Below, piece after piece: positions 1 through 9,201 of a stretch of DNA of 64,000 nucleotides. This DNA is from CAVQMB01 sp963713445. Lineage in GTDB: Bacteria > Pseudomonadota > Gammaproteobacteria > Competibacterales > Competibacteraceae. Each line of letters starts with the position of its first letter. The stretch's first letter is position 1. The position numbers and the translations under genes are program-made. The notes beneath the pieces were generated by a model. It had not been told where the DNA came from and made no database searches. It saw only the letters and a list, made by a program, of their open reading frames with translations. Where the stretch lies: assembly GCA_963713445.1 (NCBI GenBank), contig CAVQMB010000004.1:186001-250000 (forward strand), given 5' to 3'.

Positions 1-1382
1 ACACTCATCAATGGCGTATGCAACGACGGTGTCACATTCCAGATCACCTGATAGCCGACGAAGCACGCCAGCACAAAGACAGTGAAATGACTCATGAAGG
101 AAACCGGCGCGACCAGACCCAGCCCGTACAGCACTAGCGCCCCTATCACCAACACCAACGGGGTCATATTGCGGTGTGCAGGCTGTTCGCGCGGCGGCGG
201 TGGTGGTGTGGGTGGGGCAGCACGCGCAGGCTGTTGCGGCGCCGGCGGCGGCCAGGTGATCGTTCCCGCGTTGACCACGGTACAACCGCGGATCACCTCG
301 TCCTCCATGTTGACGACGATCTGGCCATCCTTAGCCGGCGTCAAATCGTTCAGAAGATGCCGCAGATTGGTAGCATACAGCTGACTCGCCTGGGTCGCCA
401 TCCGGCTTGCCAAGTCAGCAAAACCGACTATGGTCACGCCATGGCGAACGACCGCACTACCCGGCTCGGTCAGGGCGCAATTACCGCCCTGTTCAGCCGC
501 AAGATCAACAATGACACTCCCCGGTCGCATAGCCTCGACCATTTCGGCCGTTATCAGCTTGGGCGCCGGTTTCCCCGGAATCAGCGCAGTCGTGACAATG
601 ATGTCGACTTCTTTTGCCTGCGCCATGAACAGCGCCATCTCGGCCGCAAGGAACGCCGAGCTCATCTGTTTGGCATAACCGCCAGCGCCACCACCTTCTT
701 CCTCGACATCCAGTTCCAGGAATTCAGCGCCCATGCTCTCGACCTGTTGTTTGACTTCCGGCCGGGTGTCGAACGCCCGCACCACCGCGCCCAGCGAACT
801 GGCCGTACCGATGGCTGCCAAACCAGCCACGCCAGCGCCAATCACCAGCACCTTGGCCGGCGGCATCTTACCCGCTGCGGTAATTTGACCGGTGAAGAGA
901 CGGCCAAATGCGTTTGCGGCCTCAATGATCGCGCGATAGCCCGCGATGTTCGCCATGGAACTCAACGCATCCAGCTTCTGGGCCCGGGAAATACGCGGTA
1001 CCGAGTCCAGCGCCAGCGCCGTCGCCCGGCGGGACTTGAGCTGTTCCAGCAATTCGGGGTTCTGCGCCGGCCAGATGAAGCTGATAAGGCAGCCGCCCTC
1101 CTTGAGCAGATCAGCCTCGTGGACATCCAATTGTGGGTGCCGCTCCGGTGGACGCACCTTGAGTATTATGTCGGCCTGCGCCCACAACTGCTGCAGGTCC
1201 GCAACGACTTCCGTGCCGGCCTCACGATACATCTCATCGCTGAAGCTTGCGGCCGCACCGGCGCCGCTCTGCACCTGCACGGCATAACCCAATTTGCGCA
1301 ACTGGCGGACACTGTCAGGCGTCGCCGCGACCCGCTTCTCGCCTGGATGAATCTCTCCAGGTACACCAATGTGCATAGACAT
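1..1382 (-). CDS. pntA: NAD(P) transhydrogenase subunit alpha (5' part, runs off the left edge)
   Basis: This is the NAD(H)-binding subunit of the proton-translocating transhydrogenase, which moves hydride from NADH to NADP+ at the inner membrane. Reading the complement from 1382 gives MSMHIGVPGEIHPGEKRVA, then the dinucleotide-binding loop GAGVAGLAAIGTASSLGA, then a proline-rich linker, and after it membrane segments including HFTVFVLACFVGYQ and WNVTPSLHTPLMS. Those last motifs match the membrane domain of long PntA proteins such as the E. coli one, so this is a full-length alpha subunit and not the split PntAA form. About 460 codons are present, against about 510 in E. coli; the C-terminus lies outside the window. 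The start was chosen because GGGGAG lies just upstream of ATG 1382; an in-frame ATG at 1376 is possible. pntB would be expected further left. Confidence 0.93.
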   Translation of the reverse strand, partial: MSMHIGVPGEIHPGEKRVAATPDSVRQLRKLGYAVQVQSGAGAAASFSDEMYREAGTEVVADLQQLWAQADIILKVRPPERHPQLDVHEADLLKEGGCLISFIWPAQNPELLEQLKSRRATALALDSVPRISRAQKLDALSSMANIAGYRAIIEAANAFGRLFTGQITAAGKMPPAKVLVIGAGVAGLAAIGTASSLGAVVRAFDTRPEVKQQVESMGAEFLELDVEEEGGGAGGYAKQMSSAFLAAEMALFMAQAKEVDIIVTTALIPGKPAPKLITAEMVEAMRPGSVIVDLAAEQGGNCALTEPGSAVVRHGVTIVGFADLASRMATQASQLYATNLRHLLNDLTPAKDGQIVVNMEDEVIRGCTVVNAGTITWPPPAPQQPARAAPPTPPPPPREQPAHRNMTPLVLVIGALVLYGLGLVAPVSFMSHFTVFVLACFVGYQVIWNVTPSLHTPLMS

Positions 1383-1689
1383 TGCCTGCTCCCCCGAATC
1401 TCAATCAAGAAGGGTTTATCCGAAGAACACGATTATTATTGGTCAAGGCATCGAGCATGTCCTCATATGACAACAGCGACTCCCAAAAACCGCATATCAC
1501 ATGGGCATGCTTATATTTTTTACATCGTCATTGACTATACATACAGGTAAACCGCTGTTGCAAACTCCCGGCAGGCGGCCCAACCGGGCACGGTAGCAGC
1601 CGACCGCGCAGTTGGATTATGCTTAAGTCCTTGAAGTTTGCCGAGAGAGAACGCCTCAAGCGGTTGCTAGCCAGCGGAGACAGCACGCG
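1383..1689. other. Divergent intergenic region pntA / HNH gene
   Basis: This stretch of about 300 bp separates the divergent pntA and HNH genes. It is more A+T-rich than its surroundings around 1425-1550 and contains TTGACT at 1531-1536. I could not pair that hexamer with a well-spaced -10 element. It presumably carries both promoters, but no specific site can be assigned. Confidence 0.4.
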
Positions 1690-2301
1690 ATGCATGGCCT
1701 GGAGCAGCATGTCCTGCGCACCGACGTGTCAGGCATGCCGTTGGAGTGGATCAATTATCAAGACGCCGTCCGGCTCTATCATTTGGAGCAGGTCGTGTAT
1801 GCGTGCGGCACGTTGCTCTATTGCGTGCGCGGCGGCGTTAATGCGCGCACGGGTCAACGCAGCGTGATCGAGGTCAATTCCATCATCGCCACCCACGGTG
1901 GTGCCTACGCCCAAATGCGAGCCAGCGCCGCCTACACACCGCCATTGTCCAACAACGCACTGTTCCGGCGTGATTGCAATATGTGCCTGTATTGCGGCAA
2001 CTCATTCGCGGAACGTGATCTGTCGCGCGATCACGTCACGCCCGTGGTGCAAGGCGGCCACAACCACTGGAATAATGTCGTGACCGCGTGCAAGCGCTGC
2101 AACCATCACAAAGGCGGGCGAACACCGGAACAGGCTGGTATGCAGTTATTAGCCATTCCGTTCACACCGAACCACGCGGAATACATCTACTTGCAGGGTC
2201 GGCGCATTCTGGCTGACCAAATGGCATTCCTGCGTGCTCACTTCCCGCGAAGCAGTCCCTTGCACGCACGACTCGCCGCTGGCAACCCTCGCTTAAACTG
2301 A
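1690..2301 (+). CDS. HNH endonuclease family protein
   Basis: This 203-residue protein carries an HNH nuclease motif in its C-terminal half: a first zinc knuckle CLYCGN, the catalytic DHVTP segment, then WNNVVTACKRCNHHKGGRTP with the second cysteine pair and conserved Asn/His. Stand-alone HNH proteins of this size, with the upstream RTDVSGMPLEWI...VRLYHLEQVVYACG block, are common chromosomal genes in proteobacteria; their substrate is not established. It lies alone, divergent from pntA and 47 bp before hrpB. The ATG at 1690 is the first that precedes the conserved block, but no strong ribosome binding site decides it. There is no sign of a phage, methylase or toxin partner nearby. Confidence 0.85.
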   Translation: MHGLEQHVLRTDVSGMPLEWINYQDAVRLYHLEQVVYACGTLLYCVRGGVNARTGQRSVIEVNSIIATHGGAYAQMRASAAYTPPLSNNALFRRDCNMCLYCGNSFAERDLSRDHVTPVVQGGHNHWNNVVTACKRCNHHKGGRTPEQAGMQLLAIPFTPNHAEYIYLQGRRILADQMAFLRAHFPRSSPLHARLAAGNPRLN

Positions 2302-2348
2302 GTCTCTGTCGCACCAATCCCGGCATGACTCCGGGTGTCTGATTCCCA

Positions 2349-4862
2349 ATGTCTTTGCCAATCGATCGTTGTCTTAGTGAACTGCAGCGACGGCTGCGTG
2401 AGCAGTGCAACCTGGTGCTGCAGGCACCACCCGGTGCCGGCAAGACCAGCCGTGTGCCGCTGGCCCTACTGGCGGCTGACTGGCTCGCCGAACGCAAGAT
2501 CGTAGTACTGGAGCCACGCCGCCTCGCGGCGCGCGCGGCAGCCGAACGCCTTGCCGGAGAGCTAGACGAGGCGGTCGGTAAGACCGTCGGCTACCAGATT
2601 CGATTCGAACGCAGACACTCAGCGCAGACACGGATCGAGGTCGTCACCGAAGGCATCCTCACACGGCGTCTGCAACACGATCCCGCCCTAACCGAAATCG
2701 CTGTTGTAATCTTCGATGAATTCCACGAGCGCAGCCTGAACACAGACCTGAGCCTGGCACTATGCCTAGACAGTCAGGCAGCGTTACGCCCGGACCTACG
2801 CCTGTTGCTGATGTCCGCGACCCTGGATACTGCGGGCATTGCCCGGTTACTCGGCAATGCCCCGGTAGTCACCACGACGGGCCGCAGTTACCCTGTGACC
2901 ACGCACTATCTCGACCATAACCCATTGCGCCATGACACCGGATTGGTGGTCACCGCGATCCACCGGGCACTGACCGAGCACAGCGGCGATGTGCTGGTAT
3001 TTCTCCCCGGTGGCGCGGAAATACGCGCAGTCGCGCAACGATTGGAAACCAATAACGCCGTTGCCGGCAGAAAACTCGCGGTGTTGCCGCTCCATGGCGA
3101 TCTGCCCATGGACATGCAACAGCGGGCGCTTCGGCCCGCGCCATACGGCCACCGTAAGATTGTGCTAGCCACCAACATCGCCGAGACCAGTCTCACTGTC
3201 AGCGGCATCAGCTGCGTCATCGATAGCGGCTGGACCCGCCGCCCCCGATTCCAGCCCGGAACGGGCTTAACCCGCTTGGTGACCGAGCGCGTCAGCCAGG
3301 ATAGCGCTACCCAGCGAGCCGGACGCGCTGGCCGCTTGGGCCCCGGCGCCTGCTACCGGCTGTGGAGCGAACCGGCCCAGTCCCGGCTACAGTCGCGCGA
3401 AGTACCCGAGATCATGACGGCTGATCTGGCGCCACTGTTGCTGGAGCTGGCATTGTGGGGCACTACTCCCGGGCAGCTGACCTGGCCGGACCCGCCTCCG
3501 CCCGCCGCGCTGAGCCAAGCCCGGTCACTGCTACAACGGCTCGGCGCCCTTGATCGGCACGGCCTGATCACCGCAACCGGGCGCCAACTGGCCGAATTGC
3601 CGTTGCATCCGAGGCTGGCACATATGGTAGTGCGAGGCGCCGAACTGGGCTACGCCGGCCAGGCCTGCACTCTGGCGGCATTGCTGGCGGAGCGTGATAT
3701 CCTGCACGGCAGCAATTGCGGTAGCGATATCGATCTGCGCCTGGACATCCTGGGGAGCCGGCCTGAGAGCGAACAATCCGGTTACACCGTCGACAAAGTG
3801 ACGTGCGCCCGTATCGGCCGTGCAGCAGCACAATTCAACCGACTGTTGACCGTATCACGCAGGCAGCCGGCGATCCCAGCCGACAGTGTCCCAGGACTTT
3901 TGTTGGCGTTTGCCTATCCTGATCGCATTGCACGCCGGCGCCCCGGCTCGACGGATCGCTATCAGCTGGCCAGCGGGCGCGGCGCTAAGCTGATGCCGGA
4001 CGACCCGCTGTGTGGTAGCGATTGGCTGACGGTCGCTTATCTGCGCGATGGTCGCAATGAGGGCCTGATCCGGCTGGCTGCCCGGTTCGAGCCGACCCTG
4101 CTCGACAGCCACCTGTCAGAATTGGTAACGAACCACGATGTCATCGAATGGGCCGCTTCTGAACAGGCGGTAACAGCCCGCTCTCAACAGCGACTGGGAA
4201 CCCTGGTGCTGTCCAGCCGGCCGCTGACGCATGTCGACGCCAAGCGTCGCGGCGCAGTGTTGATCGAGGGTATTCGCCGACTCGGACTCGATTGTCTGCC
4301 CTGGACCCCAGAACTGCGCCAGTGGCAGGCCCGGGTCGCTACGCTGCACCGCTGGTGTCCCGACCAAGGCTGGCCTGACGTCAGCAACGAGCGCCTGCTG
4401 GGCAGCCTTGAGCAGTGGCTGGCCCCCTGGCTCGAGGGACTGAGTCGGCGGTCGCATCTGACCCGGCTGGATCTCGATGCCATCTGCCGCCACCGGCTGG
4501 GCTGGTCGCTCAATGCGCAGCTGGAAGAAGCCGCCCCGACCCACCTGATGGTGCCAAGCGGCTCACGCATCCGAATTGCCTACAGCGCCGACGGAGAACC
4601 GCCGGTGCTGGCCGTAAAACTGCAGGAATTGTTTGGTCTGACAGAAACCCCGCGACTCAACGGGGGCCGCGTTCCGCTCGTGCTGCACCTGCTCTCGCCC
4701 GCGCGGCGGCCGGTCCAGATCACCCGCGATCTGGCAAACTTCTGGCACAGTACCTATCCGCAAGTAAAAAAGGAGCTCAGCGGACGCTATCCCAAGCATC
4801 CCTGGCCGGATGACCCGTGGACCGCATCGCCAACAAGCAGTACACGATCTCAGCGGCGCTGA
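2349..4862 (+). CDS. hrpB: ATP-dependent helicase HrpB
   Basis: This is a DExH-box superfamily 2 helicase of 837 residues, close to the usual HrpB length of about 810-850. The Walker A loop GAGKTS is near residue 30, followed by motif II DEFHERS near residue 122, motif III SATL, and motif VI region ATNIAETSLTV...QRAGRAGRLG. The long C-terminal part (for example PDRIARRRP and SGRGAKL) is typical of the HrpB-specific domain. Its cellular role is poorly defined; it is regarded as an RNA helicase. The 3' end overlaps the convergent SBF transporter gene by 13 bp, which is unusual but consistent with both stop codons being real. Confidence 0.95.
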   Translation: MSLPIDRCLSELQRRLREQCNLVLQAPPGAGKTSRVPLALLAADWLAERKIVVLEPRRLAARAAAERLAGELDEAVGKTVGYQIRFERRHSAQTRIEVVTEGILTRRLQHDPALTEIAVVIFDEFHERSLNTDLSLALCLDSQAALRPDLRLLLMSATLDTAGIARLLGNAPVVTTTGRSYPVTTHYLDHNPLRHDTGLVVTAIHRALTEHSGDVLVFLPGGAEIRAVAQRLETNNAVAGRKLAVLPLHGDLPMDMQQRALRPAPYGHRKIVLATNIAETSLTVSGISCVIDSGWTRRPRFQPGTGLTRLVTERVSQDSATQRAGRAGRLGPGACYRLWSEPAQSRLQSREVPEIMTADLAPLLLELALWGTTPGQLTWPDPPPPAALSQARSLLQRLGALDRHGLITATGRQLAELPLHPRLAHMVVRGAELGYAGQACTLAALLAERDILHGSNCGSDIDLRLDILGSRPESEQSGYTVDKVTCARIGRAAAQFNRLLTVSRRQPAIPADSVPGLLLAFAYPDRIARRRPGSTDRYQLASGRGAKLMPDDPLCGSDWLTVAYLRDGRNEGLIRLAARFEPTLLDSHLSELVTNHDVIEWAASEQAVTARSQQRLGTLVLSSRPLTHVDAKRRGAVLIEGIRRLGLDCLPWTPELRQWQARVATLHRWCPDQGWPDVSNERLLGSLEQWLAPWLEGLSRRSHLTRLDLDAICRHRLGWSLNAQLEEAAPTHLMVPSGSRIRIAYSADGEPPVLAVKLQELFGLTETPRLNGGRVPLVLHLLSPARRPVQITRDLANFWHSTYPQVKKELSGRYPKHPWPDDPWTASPTSSTRSQRR

Positions 4863-5779
4863 TACCTGCGTACCAATGCCCCGATCACGAGCGGTGTGAA
4901 ATACATCGGAATCTGGGCCACAGCCACGTACAGAGCAAACGTGGCCCCGGCGGAACCGGCAGTAATCGCCAGCATCAAGCCCATGTTGCGATTGCCGCTG
5001 CAGACCGCCGCGGCGACTGCCGCCGTCTGACCACTACCGGCCAGCGCCAGCCAGCCGGCCAAATGCAGCAATACGGTCATCATGCAAGCCAGACCGAGCA
5101 ACTCAGCGATGAAAGCGGGCTGACTTAGCAAACGCGCGGTAACACCGTCCATGACGGCGATGGCGAACAACATCAGGAGCAATACATTGATGCCCGCCAG
5201 CCGTTCCGGCCGGCGTTGCAGACGCGCCTCCCCGAGGCTGACCCGCACCAGGCGAGCGAGCAGAAACGGCATTAGAACGAGTACGGTGACCCGCACCGCG
5301 AAGGCCAGCAGATCAACATGTACCCCCGCCCCAGGGAGCACCAGCACCAATGTCGTCAGAGTAAGCGGCAACAATATGATGGTAGTCACCGTAATCAGCA
5401 ATGCCAGCACCGCATCGGCGCCCAGCATTAGGGCAAACACCGCCGAGGCGCCGATCGGCGGCGCCGCACTCTGCAGTATCAGTGACAGCTGGATACCCGG
5501 CCCTAAGTGCCAACCGCGGATGCTCAACCATACCAGTGCAGGCGCCAGCAGCAACTGCCAGCTCACCAGCCACAGCAGTCGTCGTGGGTGTTTCAATGCC
5601 GGGCGTAGCCGATGCCAATCCAGCCGCAGCAGCGCAACCGTGAGAATACCGATCACCGTCAGCGTTAGCAGAGGCCTCAGCAATGCCGCCAGCGACGGCA
5701 GCAGAATGCCCGCAAACACGCCTAACGCCAGCGCAGGCTGGGCCTGTCTGGCCAGCAACTGCAACAGTCGTTCAATCAT
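4850..5779 (-). CDS. Bile acid:sodium symporter-like (SBF) membrane protein
   Basis: This 309-residue protein consists almost entirely of hydrophobic segments, with about eight to ten predicted membrane helices starting near residue 15. The segment LSLILQSAAPPIGASAVFALMLGAD resembles the central re-entrant region of the SBF/BASS transporter superfamily. Substrates of bacterial members vary (organic acids, pantoate, arsenite-like anions), and nothing here identifies one. It is divergent from fur and shares a short promoter region with it; the 3' end overlaps hrpB by 13 bp. The call to family level is reasonable, to substrate level not possible. Confidence 0.7.
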   Translation of the reverse strand: MIERLLQLLARQAQPALALGVFAGILLPSLAALLRPLLTLTVIGILTVALLRLDWHRLRPALKHPRRLLWLVSWQLLLAPALVWLSIRGWHLGPGIQLSLILQSAAPPIGASAVFALMLGADAVLALLITVTTIILLPLTLTTLVLVLPGAGVHVDLLAFAVRVTVLVLMPFLLARLVRVSLGEARLQRRPERLAGINVLLLMLFAIAVMDGVTARLLSQPAFIAELLGLACMMTVLLHLAGWLALAGSGQTAAVAAAVCSGNRNMGLMLAITAGSAGATFALYVAVAQIPMYFTPLVIGALVRRYQRR

Positions 5780-5821
5780 GAAGTACCAGCCGGGTTTGCC
5801 AGCACTCCGTACTCGGCGTTG

Positions 5822-5827
5822 TATAAT
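5822..5827 (+). promoter_or_regulatory. Consensus -10 hexamer for fur
   Basis: TATAAT lies 40 bp before the chosen fur start. The best -35 candidate, TTGCCA at 5796-5801, is 20 bp away, longer than the optimum of 17. I saw no Fur-box-like palindrome here, so autoregulation is not shown. Confidence 0.45.
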
Positions 5828-5866
5828 CGCAGCATTTCGGGAACCAGGCCGCGGGAGACGTCACCA

Positions 5867-6298
5867 GTGAGCTCGAAAGAACTGAAGCAGGCAGGGCTGA
5901 AGGTCACGCTACCGCGCATGAGGATACTTGAGATTCTGCATGAGAACCCGACCCAGCATCTGAGCGCCGAAGACATCTACAAGTCCCTGATCCAGGCCGG
6001 AGAAACCAAAATTGGACTAGCCACGGTCTATCGCGTCCTTACCCAGTTTGAAGCCGCTGGCCTGGTCCAGCGTCACAACTTTGAGGGCGGCCAGTCGGTG
6101 TTCGAGCTCGACCAGGGCGAACACCATGATCATATCGTGTGTTTACAGTGCGGCAAGATAGAGGAATTCTACGACGAGGTTATCGAACAGCATCAGCAAA
6201 CGATTGCCCGCAAACTGGGGTTCGAATTAGCCGACCACAGCCTGGTTCTGTTCGGCAACTGCACCCGCACGGATTGTCCCAACCGCTCCGCCCACTGA
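5867..6298 (+). CDS. fur: Ferric uptake regulator Fur
   Basis: This is the iron-responsive repressor. From GTG 5867 the protein is 143 residues, in the normal range of about 135-150. The N-terminal winged helix contains LPRMRILEIL and GLATVYRVLTQFEAAGLV. The metal-binding dimerisation half has HHDHIVCLQCGKIEEF and a C-terminal CTRTDC pair. I chose GTG because GGGAGA precedes it at good distance and VSSKELKQAGLKVT matches the family N-terminus. An upstream in-frame ATG at 5819 overlaps the TATAAT element and would add 16 non-conserved residues. The next gene, a DUF423 protein, follows after 24 bp and may be co-transcribed. Confidence 0.95.
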   Translation: MSSKELKQAGLKVTLPRMRILEILHENPTQHLSAEDIYKSLIQAGETKIGLATVYRVLTQFEAAGLVQRHNFEGGQSVFELDQGEHHDHIVCLQCGKIEEFYDEVIEQHQQTIARKLGFELADHSLVLFGNCTRTDCPNRSAH

Positions 6299-6322
6299 GA
6301 CCGTAGCCGGACTGAATACGCA

Positions 6323-6703
6323 ATGACGACCGCCAAATTCTGTTTGCTGGCCGGCAGTGTAGCCGCCTTGTCGGGCGTGATGCTGGGTGCATTCGGTGCC
6401 CATGCACTGCGGCGCAGTATATCACCGGAAATGCTTGCGATCTGGCACACCGGCGTGGAGTACCAGTTCTATCACGCCCTGGGGCTCCTGCTGATAGGCC
6501 TGTTGGCAACACAGATAGCCGGGGGATCGTGGCTACGGGCCTCCGGTTGGCTGTTGGTTATCGGCATCATCTTGTTTTCCGGTAGTCTCTACCTGCTGGT
6601 GCTAAGCGGCCAGCGCTGGCTGGGCGCGATAACACCGCTGGGCGGCACGGCGTTCATTGCCGGTTGGGCAACGCTGGCGGTCGGGCTCTGGCGCGGCCTC
6701 TGA
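6323..6703 (+). CDS. DUF423 family membrane protein
   Basis: This is a 126-residue inner-membrane protein with about four hydrophobic helices. The signature GAFGAHALRRSISPEMLAIW followed by VEYQFYHALGLL and the C-terminal SGSLYLLVLSGQRWLGAITPLGGTAFIAGW are characteristic of the DUF423 (YgdD-like) family. No molecular function is established for the family. It directly follows fur on the same strand. Confidence 0.9.
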   Translation: MTTAKFCLLAGSVAALSGVMLGAFGAHALRRSISPEMLAIWHTGVEYQFYHALGLLLIGLLATQIAGGSWLRASGWLLVIGIILFSGSLYLLVLSGQRWLGAITPLGGTAFIAGWATLAVGLWRGL

Positions 6704-6841
6704 CAGGCTTGTTACCGACACTGTGGTCGCGCACGGGTAATGCAACCGTTGCCGGGTTCGACTGATAGACTGCGCACGCCGGCGGCCACAGCGGCTTGGC
6801 GGTATCCGGGTTAACACATTAATAGGTCACCGAGCACAGTC

Positions 6842-8101
6842 ATGCCGCAATCGCTGTCATCACTCGACTACAAGCTCCATCCCGGGCAGGTACTTATAGG
6901 CGCTCAGATGCTGTTTGTGGCGTTCGGTGCGCTCGTGCTGGTGCCCCTGCTGACCGGGCTTGACCCCAACGTGGCGCTGTTCACCGCTGGCGCCGGCACG
7001 CTGCTGTTCCAGCTTGTCACCGGCGGCCGCGTGCCGATTTTTCTGGCTTCATCATTCGCCTTCATAGCGCCCATCACCTACGGAGTCCAGACTTGGGGCA
7101 TACCGGCAACGCTGTCCGGGTTGATGGCGGCTGGTGTTGTTTATGTGCTGCTCAGCGCCCTGGTCAAACTGCGGGGTGTCGGGGTTCTGCACCGACTGCT
7201 GCCACCGATCGTTACCGGTCCGGTGATTCTGGTCATCGGCATCATCCTGGCCCCGGTAGCGATCAACATGGCACTCGGCAAAAGTGGCGATGGTGCCCAC
7301 CAGCTGGTCGCACAACCCTGGGCCGGAATCCTGTCGGTCACGGCACTGACCGCTACCGTGCTGGCCGCTCTCCTGGGGCGCGGTGTACTGCGAATCCTGC
7401 CTATTATCTGCGGCATTGCAGTCGGCTACACCCTGGCTATGGTACTGGGCTTGGTCGACCTGACACCAGTCCACAAGGCCGCCTGGTTGGCGCTGCCGGA
7501 CTTCGTGCTTCCGCACTGGAACTGGGCAGCGGTGCTCTATATGCTGCCGGTTGCGATCGCACCTGCGATCGAACACTTCGGCGACATCATCGCGATCAGC
7601 GGCGTTACCGGGCGCGACTACCTGCAGCATCCGGGCGTGCATCGGACCCTGCTCGGCGACGGTCTGGCAACCTCGCTGGCCGCCATGCTGGGTGGACCGC
7701 CCAACACTACCTATTCCGAGGTCACTGGTGCAGTGGCACTCACCCGCGCGTTCAATCCCGCTATCATGACCTGGGCGGCGCTGACAGCAATTGTTCTGGC
7801 CTTTGTAGCCAAGCTTGGCGCCTTGCTGCAGACCATACCGCCGCCCGTGATGGGTGGCATCCTGATCCTGCTGTTCGGCGCCATTGCGATTATCGGCCTG
7901 CGCACGACGGCGCGCCTCGGCGACGAACTGACGGAGCCGCGCAACCTGGCGATCGGGGCCATCATCATCGTCTGCGGAATCGGCGGGCTCAGTATCGGCA
8001 ACGCCCGTTTTCAACTATCAGGCATTGGTCTGGCCGGTGTGCTGGGGGTACTGCTTAACCTGATCCTGCCTCGCGCCCGGCAAGCCGTGCCCGAGCGCTG
8101 A
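6842..8101 (+). CDS. uraA: Uracil/xanthine permease (NCS2 family)
   Basis: This 419-residue protein is a nucleobase:proton symporter of the NCS2 family. It has 12 to 14 hydrophobic segments. The start LHPGQVLIGAQMLFVAFGALVLVPLLTG, the middle APAIEHFGDIIAISGVTGRDY, and GGPPNTTYSEVTGAVALTR are family hallmarks, the last holding the substrate-site region. The closest known character is the uracil permease UraA, although xanthine transport cannot be excluded from sequence. No upp or pyr gene is adjacent. The following SDR gene begins 13 bp downstream, so the two may be co-transcribed. Confidence 0.9.
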   Translation: MPQSLSSLDYKLHPGQVLIGAQMLFVAFGALVLVPLLTGLDPNVALFTAGAGTLLFQLVTGGRVPIFLASSFAFIAPITYGVQTWGIPATLSGLMAAGVVYVLLSALVKLRGVGVLHRLLPPIVTGPVILVIGIILAPVAINMALGKSGDGAHQLVAQPWAGILSVTALTATVLAALLGRGVLRILPIICGIAVGYTLAMVLGLVDLTPVHKAAWLALPDFVLPHWNWAAVLYMLPVAIAPAIEHFGDIIAISGVTGRDYLQHPGVHRTLLGDGLATSLAAMLGGPPNTTYSEVTGAVALTRAFNPAIMTWAALTAIVLAFVAKLGALLQTIPPPVMGGILILLFGAIAIIGLRTTARLGDELTEPRNLAIGAIIIVCGIGGLSIGNARFQLSGIGLAGVLGVLLNLILPRARQAVPER

Positions 8102-8114
8102 GCCTGCCGCCAAC

Positions 8115-8945
8115 GTGAAAGCCAAATCAATTCTCATCACCGGCTGTTCATCGGGCATCGGCCTGGCAACGGCGCGACTGCTGCAAGCACGTGGACACCA
8201 GGTGATTGCCAGCGCGCGCAAACCGGCCGACGTGGCGCGACTGCGTGATGAAGGCCTGACCTGCGTGCGGCTTGACGTTGCTTATCCGGACTCGATCGCT
8301 GCGGCATTGCACGAAGTGCTCGATCACACCGACGGCAGGCTAGATGCCATATTCAACAATGCCGGGTTCGCCGTAACCGGGGCGGTCGAGGATGTCAGCC
8401 GCGAAGCGCTGCGGCTGCAGTTCGAGACCAATCTGCTCGGCGCCCACGACCTCATCACCCGGGTGTTGCCGGTGATGCGGCGCCAGGGCAGCGGCCGCAT
8501 CATTCAGTGCAGTTCACTGCTGGGTCTGGTGGCATTGCCGTTCAGAGGCCCTTATAGTGCCAGCAAGTATGCGCTTGAGGCGCTGAGTGACTGCCTGCGG
8601 CTGGAATTGCGGGGTACTGGCATTCACGTATCACTGATCGAACCGGGTCCGATTCTGACCCGGTTCCGGGCCAATGCACTCGCGCTGTTCGAACAACACA
8701 TCGACGTCGCGCACAGTCCCCACCGCAGCAAGTATCAGCATACTCTGCAGCGATTACGCAGCGAGGGCGCCGCCGTACCATTCACATTGGGTCCCGACGC
8801 CGTGGCGAAGAAAGCGGCACATGCCCTGGAAAGCCCCCGCCCCAAGGCCCGTTACCCCGTCACCCTCCCGACCTATGCACTGGCATTCATGCGCCGCATA
8901 TTGCCGACCCGGGTGCTTGACGCCGTGGCGGGTCGCCGGCTCTGA
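8115..8945 (+). CDS. SDR family oxidoreductase
   Basis: This is a 276-residue classical short-chain dehydrogenase/reductase. The cofactor loop is GCSSGIGLATA near the N-terminus, with NNAGF at strand beta-4, a conserved Ser region CSSLLGLV, and the catalytic YSASKYALE motif. Bacterial relatives with this architecture act on diverse alcohols, ketones and retinol-like substrates; no substrate can be named. Translation starts at GTG 8115, 13 bp after uraA stops. Confidence 0.88.
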   Translation: MKAKSILITGCSSGIGLATARLLQARGHQVIASARKPADVARLRDEGLTCVRLDVAYPDSIAAALHEVLDHTDGRLDAIFNNAGFAVTGAVEDVSREALRLQFETNLLGAHDLITRVLPVMRRQGSGRIIQCSSLLGLVALPFRGPYSASKYALEALSDCLRLELRGTGIHVSLIEPGPILTRFRANALALFEQHIDVAHSPHRSKYQHTLQRLRSEGAAVPFTLGPDAVAKKAAHALESPRPKARYPVTLPTYALAFMRRILPTRVLDAVAGRRL

Positions 8946-8984
8946 ACTCCGGCAACGGCCGCTGGTCCAGGAAACAACGGGCGA

Positions 8985-9167
8985 CTGCTGCCACTGTTAC
9001 TGCTGGTCGTCTGCACTTCCGTTCAAGCACGTGAGCTCAATAGCGTCGATGGTACCGATCTGGCAGCTTATCTGCTGCGCCAGGGCTGGGCCGCGGCAGC
9101 ACCGGGCGCACCACCGCTTTACCCGGTACTGGAGCGCATCGCCCGGACGCACGGGATGGGTGTGTGA
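8985..9167 (+). pseudogene. Possible remnant of a secreted thermonuclease-like gene
   Basis: An open stretch without a usable start codon encodes a signal-peptide-like segment (LLPLLLLVVCTSVQA) joined directly to a sequence resembling the C-terminal end of staphylococcal-nuclease-fold proteins: LNSVDGTDLAAYLLRQGWA, then VLERIARTHGMGV and a stop. The catalytic middle of the domain is missing and the usual final Trp is absent. This suggests an internally deleted relic, but the match is short. Confidence 0.3.
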
Positions 9168-9201
9168 GGGATACCAGCGGACCGGGCGTTACGGTAGGTC
9201 G

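Noticed and set aside
174..1550. 458-codon plus-strand open frame
   Set aside because: It is the antisense of pntA; its translation is Arg/His-rich without any domain, while the minus strand encodes a clear transhydrogenase subunit.
5819..5866. Upstream ATG start for Fur
   Set aside because: The ATG overlaps the TATAAT element and the added 16 residues are not conserved; GTG 5867 has a ribosome binding site.
7052..8058. Two roughly 320-codon frames, one on each strand, overlapping uraA
   Set aside because: Both are out-of-frame shadows in G+C-rich coding DNA; uraA explains the interval fully.
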